Both the position numbers and the translations under genes were made by a program. A stretch of DNA of 64,000 nucleotides from Ottelia alismoides (taxonomy: Eukaryota; Streptophyta; Magnoliopsida; Alismatales; Hydrocharitaceae). Position 1 is the first letter of the stretch. Every line of letters starts with the position of its first letter. The stretch lies in assembly GCA_037367405.1 (NCBI GenBank), contig JAZKJV010003256.1, forward strand, positions 1,550,001 to 1,614,000, in the 5' to 3' direction. Below the pieces are notes generated by a model that was not told the DNA's origin, ran no database searches, and saw only the letters and a list, made by a program, of their open reading frames with translations. Shown here one piece after another: positions 59,081-64,000 of the stretch.

Positions 59081-60600
59081 TGCATATGTGCTCTTGACAT
59101 TTTATCATGAATGTCATGGTTCTCTGCATTATGCAGAATGGTGGCTCTATAAGAGATGATGTATTCAAAATGTTTGAGTACCTACCTGAATCAATGTTTT
59201 TAAGAGTTTAGATGGATGTAGATACGATGAGTGCCATCATTCTACTATATATACTCTGGTCATTCATGAAGCTTCACAATATTTATATTGTATGAATTGA
59301 ATGAAGCATGTATAAATGTTGTAATGCTCTTATATTGAAATCTTTTGAATTCAACATAATAGATCCTTCATCTTAAGCAATGGCAGTTTATAGATAAAGG
59401 GGGCGTAGTGGAAGCATTGGTTGGGCCCAAGTAAGAAGGAAAGTCAAAGAGTTGACTATACTTCTGTGACTTCCATATGACATCTAAATGGTTGGATGAA
59501 TGCCAATACTGCAATAAGCCGATGTACTGATAGTGTGACTATCTTATCTAGGATCCTTAGAGAAGGATCCAAATAGTACATCGGACTAATCTACATCTAT
59601 ATATAATCATTGAAATTGACTTACTTATTGGATAAGAATAAAAGTCTAATAATTGTATCTTATTTTTCTAATAATACTTGCAATCGGATGCATATGTTTT
59701 TTGGAGACGGACATTTGAACTTAAGGTTTAATAGTCATCCACATAGATATTGATGCAATTGTTGCAACAACCTCCATTGGATAAATAGGCTTCCTAATTT
59801 CGGTGGGAGATCCCTTAGTCTTAGATAATGTCTCTATGACCTAGATATTAGAATACACTTATTGTTTATTTCAAAATGTTGAGAATAAACATGAATTCTG
59901 GAATAGACCTATCATAAAGAGTTAAAATGGAAATATTTCAGATAGTTATCTAAAATCTAGTGGAATCTACTAAATTAGAAAATTAATGAATGGTTAATTA
60001 ACATTTCTAATATTGAAATTAAACCTTAAAGGATCAATAGGAGAATGAAGATCATTTGACAATGATCTGGCATAAAGCCTTGGACATTTGTCTGTTGATG
60101 TGATCAATAGACTAGTAAGAAATGAAACTTTAGATTGTCTAAAGGTTCAAATCTTACATACTTGTGAATATTGTATTCAAAAGTAAAATGCCCAATATGC
60201 CCTTCCTTGGAATGGTGTAAGATGTCAAGGTATTCAATATCTCATACATTTTGATGTATGTGAATCATCTATATAAGAATAAACATTATGGATATGTGAT
60301 ATCGATTGATGATTATTTGTGATATGAGATTTCTTCTCTTCACTTAGAAACCTTTGAAATGTTCAAAAATTGTATAATTTTTGTTTAGAACCAAAATTTG
60401 AAGGAAGATTAAATGAATTTTGATCTAATATAGGTAGTTAGTACCTATTAGATGAATTCATGGAATACCTTATAGAGATATGAATGTCATTTCTATATAA
60501 CTCCTAATAAACCTAAACTCAATGGAGTTGTAGGGAGATACAATTGAATCATGTGTGACATGATTTGATCACTAAAGATTCTTAGCATAATTACCTCTTA
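59081..60600 (+). pseudogene. Copia pol relic: pre-integrase and integrase part
   Basis: With stops and shifts ignored, about 60105-60330 gives RLVRNETLD, CEYCIQK and then ILMYV near a D..DV-like site followed by YGYVISIDDYL, the pattern of the copia zinc-binding pre-integrase domain (LV.DGLL..CE.C..GK) and integrase core (IDDYSRYGYVYL). Further weak matches run to about 60600. The 59081-60100 part is assumed to belong but shows no firm motif. Many stops; non-functional. Confidence 0.65.
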
Positions 60601-60979
60601 GTTTCCAAGGTATATATGTAGTAGAGACTACAATATACATCCTTAATAAGGTTCTAAGCAAGTAAGCTAGAATTTAACACCTGAGAGTGATGCTTCATTA
60701 GGAAAATAAAGGATGGTATTGGATACCTGCTTTATGACCTTGAGATTCTTAAAAGATCTCATCTATGAGAATGTGATTCTTAGAGGATGAGACTCTTGAG
60801 AAGCAAGATGAAAATGAAGTGATGGAACTCATTTAATCTTGAGAAGATAATGAGGCTCCTAAAAATTGGAAGCTAAAAGGACAATTAAAGATGAAATACT
60901 AATACCTCTTCAAATAAGTTTGAGGATGGATTCCATGTGTCACTTGAATCTGACAATGATCTGACTTCATGTGATAAAG

Positions 60980-61600
60980 CTTCTGAAGATCATAGCATTA
61001 AAGGATGGATGTTAGCAATAACGTCTAAAGTAGACTTCATATACAAATGTTTTATATGGACCCTCGAGGATCCACCTATATGGGTAAGACCCATTAAGAT
61101 GTAAATGGATCTTCAATAGAAAGAGGGAACCTGATGAGAAGGTAGAAACCTTCAAAGCATGATTCGTAGCCATGATCTGCACACTGAAGAGAAGACATCG
61201 CTTGTGATGAGACATGCTCTTCAGTGACCATGCTTGAACCCATCAGAATATTGCTAACTATAGCTACACAACTTGACTATGACATCTTCAAGATGTGAGT
61301 CAAGATTGCATTCCTCTATTAATACCTCTCTGAGGATATTCACATGAAGTAGCCCCAGGGCTTCATGGTTGAGGAAAGCAAGATGTGCAAGGTAAGGAAT
61401 TCCATCTTTGGACTCAAATAAGATTCTTGTATTTGGAACATAAGATTTGATGAAATTATAAATGTTATGATTTTAGATAGAATCTTGATGAACCATCTGA
61501 AGCTTAGTGGGAGTGCCATTGTGTTCATCATACTAAATGTAAATAATATCCTAATCATTTAAAATGATATAAGGAAGATAATAATAAGTGTTTTATAATC
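60980..61600 (+). pseudogene. Copia pol relic: reverse transcriptase start
   Basis: Ignoring stops: SKVDFIYKCFIWTLEDPPIW near 61025-61085 corresponds to the copia pattern SE..S...N..W.L.D.P.G, then KVETFKA-like sequence (61140), LDYDIF.M..KIAFL (61274-61318; family DVKTAFLNG), EDIHMK.PQGFMVEE (61330-61375; family EEIYM.QPEGF), CKVRNSIFGLK (61388-61420; family CKLKKSLYGLKQ) and a degenerate YVDD-like region near 61525. This order is diagnostic for Ty1/copia RT. RNase H is not seen before the LTR at 61776. Confidence 0.8.
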
Positions 61601-61775
61601 TGGTTGTTCCATACCTCGAGATATGATCTCAAGGATGCCTCTTAGATCTTAGTTCTGAAGTTGTTCAAAAGCAAAGAAAAGAGGGTATTGGGACTGTCAC
61701 GTTAATGGTACACCTTGGACATTTCCATTTTCTGGAAAATTCCAAGATAAGCTTCTTTCCCTTAAGATATGGTAC
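61601..61775 (+). other. End of the copia relic
   Basis: Short AT-rich tail, perhaps the remains of the RT thumb; no 3' LTR of the copia element is found, so the element is truncated by the L2 LTR that follows or by deletion. Confidence 0.4.
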
Positions 61776-64000
61776 TGACCTATTGACGAGTCCGGATTTG
61801 CAGCGTTAAGAATATGTTTTTATTTGTTTGTGCTAAAAATAATACGGTTTGTCGTTCGTTGTAGGCAGCGATCAGAATCGGTCAAGAAATAACCATAAAA
61901 AATATTCATCAATTTTAATCAAGTGTTTTTATGTTTATTTTACTTGGGCAAGTCCCAAGGTCAATCACAAGGAGACAAAGGAACAACCTAGAATTATGTC
62001 TATCAAGATTCGTGCACAATTTTCGAGGCGGTCTTTTTTTTGGAATTTTTAATGCAAATAAGGGATGCAAGATGCAATTTCAGCCTATTTTAAGGACTAA
62101 AATGCAAATTATGTTCAAACGATGTCCGAAAAATACGAACTTGGCCACAATGTAAATTATGATGCAATGAATGCATTGTAATTTTTTTAGAATTTTTGGA
62201 TGCAATATGAATATTTTTATGAATTTTTAAGTGCAAATAGAATGATTTTCAATATTTAATTATAATAAATATTAAATCTACTTGTTTCAAGAGATAAAAT
62301 TATCTAAGATCTATCACTAGGTGATGGATCTCAGAAAAATCCTAAACCTTAAAAGTGTAAGATCTAATACTTACTAAAAATCAAACACTTAAATATGTAA
62401 AAAGATTTTTACAGAGTAATCTATGCATATAAATGCAAATATTTTTGGTCACAATGTTAAGCACAATAATCTCTACAATATATGATTTTTGGGGAATTTT
62501 TAGAGCAATGGTTAATCAATGGCAAATTTAATAGCAAGAAATGGGTAAAATTCGCAATTTTCCACAAAACAATTAATCATTAATTAGCCAATGACCACAA
62601 AACTATCCACAATATGTCAAAATGTAGAGAATCAAATGATAAACATCATGCTATTTTTGGATAAATAAAATATGCAATGTACAAGTATAGAATAATAAGG
62701 AAACATAGGGGTGAAAGTGCAATTACAATAAATATAATAAATATGAAAATAAAAATAGTGGGGGGACCTAAGTTTAATTACCAGTAAACAGGAGGGTGTC
62801 TTTGCAAATTTCCCAGAGGGGTACGTGCGTACCATGTGCCCTCTGATCGGCGGGGCTTGAGCGCAATTAAAAGAATCTTTGGGGGTCCTGTTGCAATTTA
62901 CCCCATGTTCACGTGCGGGGCACGTGACCTGGGGGTTGACGTAGGCACTGATGTTCCCCTGCTCCCATGTGCGCGACACGTGGTGGGGGTCTCGGCCCTA
63001 GGGACCGGTGGCGATAGCGGCGGAGGGGGGCTGCTCCTGGCGGAGGTGCCCGACTAAGGCGGAGGAGCTACTGGAGGAAGGTGGCGATCCTTCTTGAGAT
63101 GGCGTTCTTGTTGACGATGATGGCGTTGGAAGCGAGGTTGAAGATGATGGTCGTTGGCAAAGACGGCTGAAGTCGAAGGCAGAGAAGGTCGGCGGTGATG
63201 ACGCTTGAAGCTGATGAAGTACGTCGGCGTGGGAGGTTGAAGATGGCTGTCGTAGTCGTCATTGGCCGACACACGGCCAGGGGTCGGCGGTGAAGAAGCG
63301 TAGGCGGAGGAGCTCAAGCGGTGCTAGAGGGGTTGAGCTTGGTTGAGGCGTGCAGATGATGAAGGCCGATGGAGTCGATGATGCCGGTGGCGAAGGCGGA
63401 GTTGGAGGCGATCGTAGCGGAGGTGGCGTGGTCGGAGAAGATGAAGTGAGTGGAGGCGCAAGAGCGGAGGTGGCGGTGATTGTCGGTGAGGATGATGATC
63501 GAGGGAGAGAGAGGGAGATCAGAGATGGTGCGTGCGGCGGCCAAGGAATAGAAGTGGAGGAGGAGATACCTGGATGGGGGCTCAATGGCAGAGCGCCGGA
63601 GCGGAGCAGCTACTGGAAGCTTCGCTACGACGAGGTCGTCGACCTTGGATCACGCCAGCGATAAAGGTGCTCTGGCTGTCACTACCGGAGAATAAGGCCT
63701 CGATGAGGGATCGACGGATGGGTTGGAACGTCGGAGGGGCTTCTTCTTAAAGAAGAGAAGGGTCTGAGCGGCTGGTGGTGCGAGATACAGAGTTGGTTAG
63801 GCGGCGTGCGATATGGGGGTGGCGGTTGGCTTTTGCAAAATCGGGGGTGGCGGTTGCGAGGAGTCGTCGGCGGAGGAATCGTGGAGGAGTTGGGAGAAGA
63901 CGAAGGCCAGGCGTCGTTCGATCAAGCGAGATCGAACGGCCCCTATGGCGACACGTGGTGGCTGAAAGGGAGAGGGTGAGGCACGTGTGACACACATACG
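61776..64000 (-). mobile_element. L2-type long LTR, 3' part, running off the window
   Basis: Its left 900 bases match 33740-34760 in reverse (for example the pair around GGTCAAGAAATAACCATA at 61876 and TGGTTATTTCTTGACCG at 34620). The right part is a GC island of at least 1.1 kb (62830-64000), against about 360 bases in the 32953-34815 copy, with ACGTG cores (CCCCATGTTCACGTGCGGGG at 62901) and overlapping frames on both strands that I do not call genes. It could be the 5' LTR of element D separated from it by the copia insertion, but no PBS is visible at its left end. Confidence 0.6.

Noticed and set aside
63350..64000. Gly/Glu/Val-rich frames near the right edge
   Set aside because: Encoded by GGAGG/GGCGG-type low-complexity sequence, with equally long frames on the opposite strand.

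Overview
The window is a transposable-element graveyard from a plant nuclear genome. No host gene, tRNA, rRNA or CRISPR array could be supported. The plant assignment rests on a Ty3/gypsy polymerase of the Athila type (FMDDF in the RT, long low-coding LTRs, tRNA-Asp-like primer binding sites), a lineage known only from plants, together with a relic Ty1/copia element. Open frames are short and interrupted, so almost everything coding is pseudogene. The species cannot be named from sequence alone; a large-genome angiosperm is the most I would infer.

Layout. 1-10033: minus-strand Athila-like material with two successive coding-free internal domains (1745-5010 and 5245-8714), each with its own primer binding site, bounded by 3' LTR sequence (1-1744) and a truncated 5' LTR (8717-10033). 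10034-19486: plus-strand element B (PBS, leader, gag-linker, protease relic, 3' UTR, PPT) that never had or has lost RT, RNase H and integrase, and is interrupted by an inverted long LTR (about 11556-15132). 19487-25645: two long LTRs in inverted orientation forming a palindrome of about 6.2 kb. 25646-36743: a pile of five long LTRs in alternating orientation. 36744-42830: plus-strand element C (LTR 3' part, PBS, leader, gag relic with a 250-bp tandem duplication). 43991-54434: minus-strand element D, the only copy with a full pol order (protease, RT, RNase H, integrase), broken by nine in-frame stops from RT to integrase. 54435-61775: copia relic on the plus strand. 61776-64000: minus-strand long LTR running off the window.

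How the parts relate. The LTRs share one terminal design: the 5' end begins TGATGAAT and carries an inverted ATTCATCA about 13 nt inside, and the 3' end, where intact, is GGTTCATCA followed by GA and a PBS resembling TGGCGCCGTTGCCGGGG. I group them by resemblance as L1, L2 and L3 (my labels). Elements A1, A2 and B share with D the same 3' untranslated architecture: four hairpins in a fixed order, most with a right arm ending CTAAGTATAGGGGG, a copy of the real polypurine tract, then about 1.4-2 kb of non-coding sequence, then a conserved hairpin TTGCT-N-RRGGAY-N-AGCAA and the PPT. The coding-poor elements therefore look like non-autonomous relatives that an Athila such as D could have mobilised (inference).

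The most interesting signal is this hairpin/PPT array. Its stems stay paired while their sequence changes, suggesting selection on RNA (or DNA) structure. Second is the long palindrome, a potential source of double-stranded RNA. Boundaries of LTRs were read by eye from repeat matches and termini; those without a stated motif are good to perhaps 50-100 bases.
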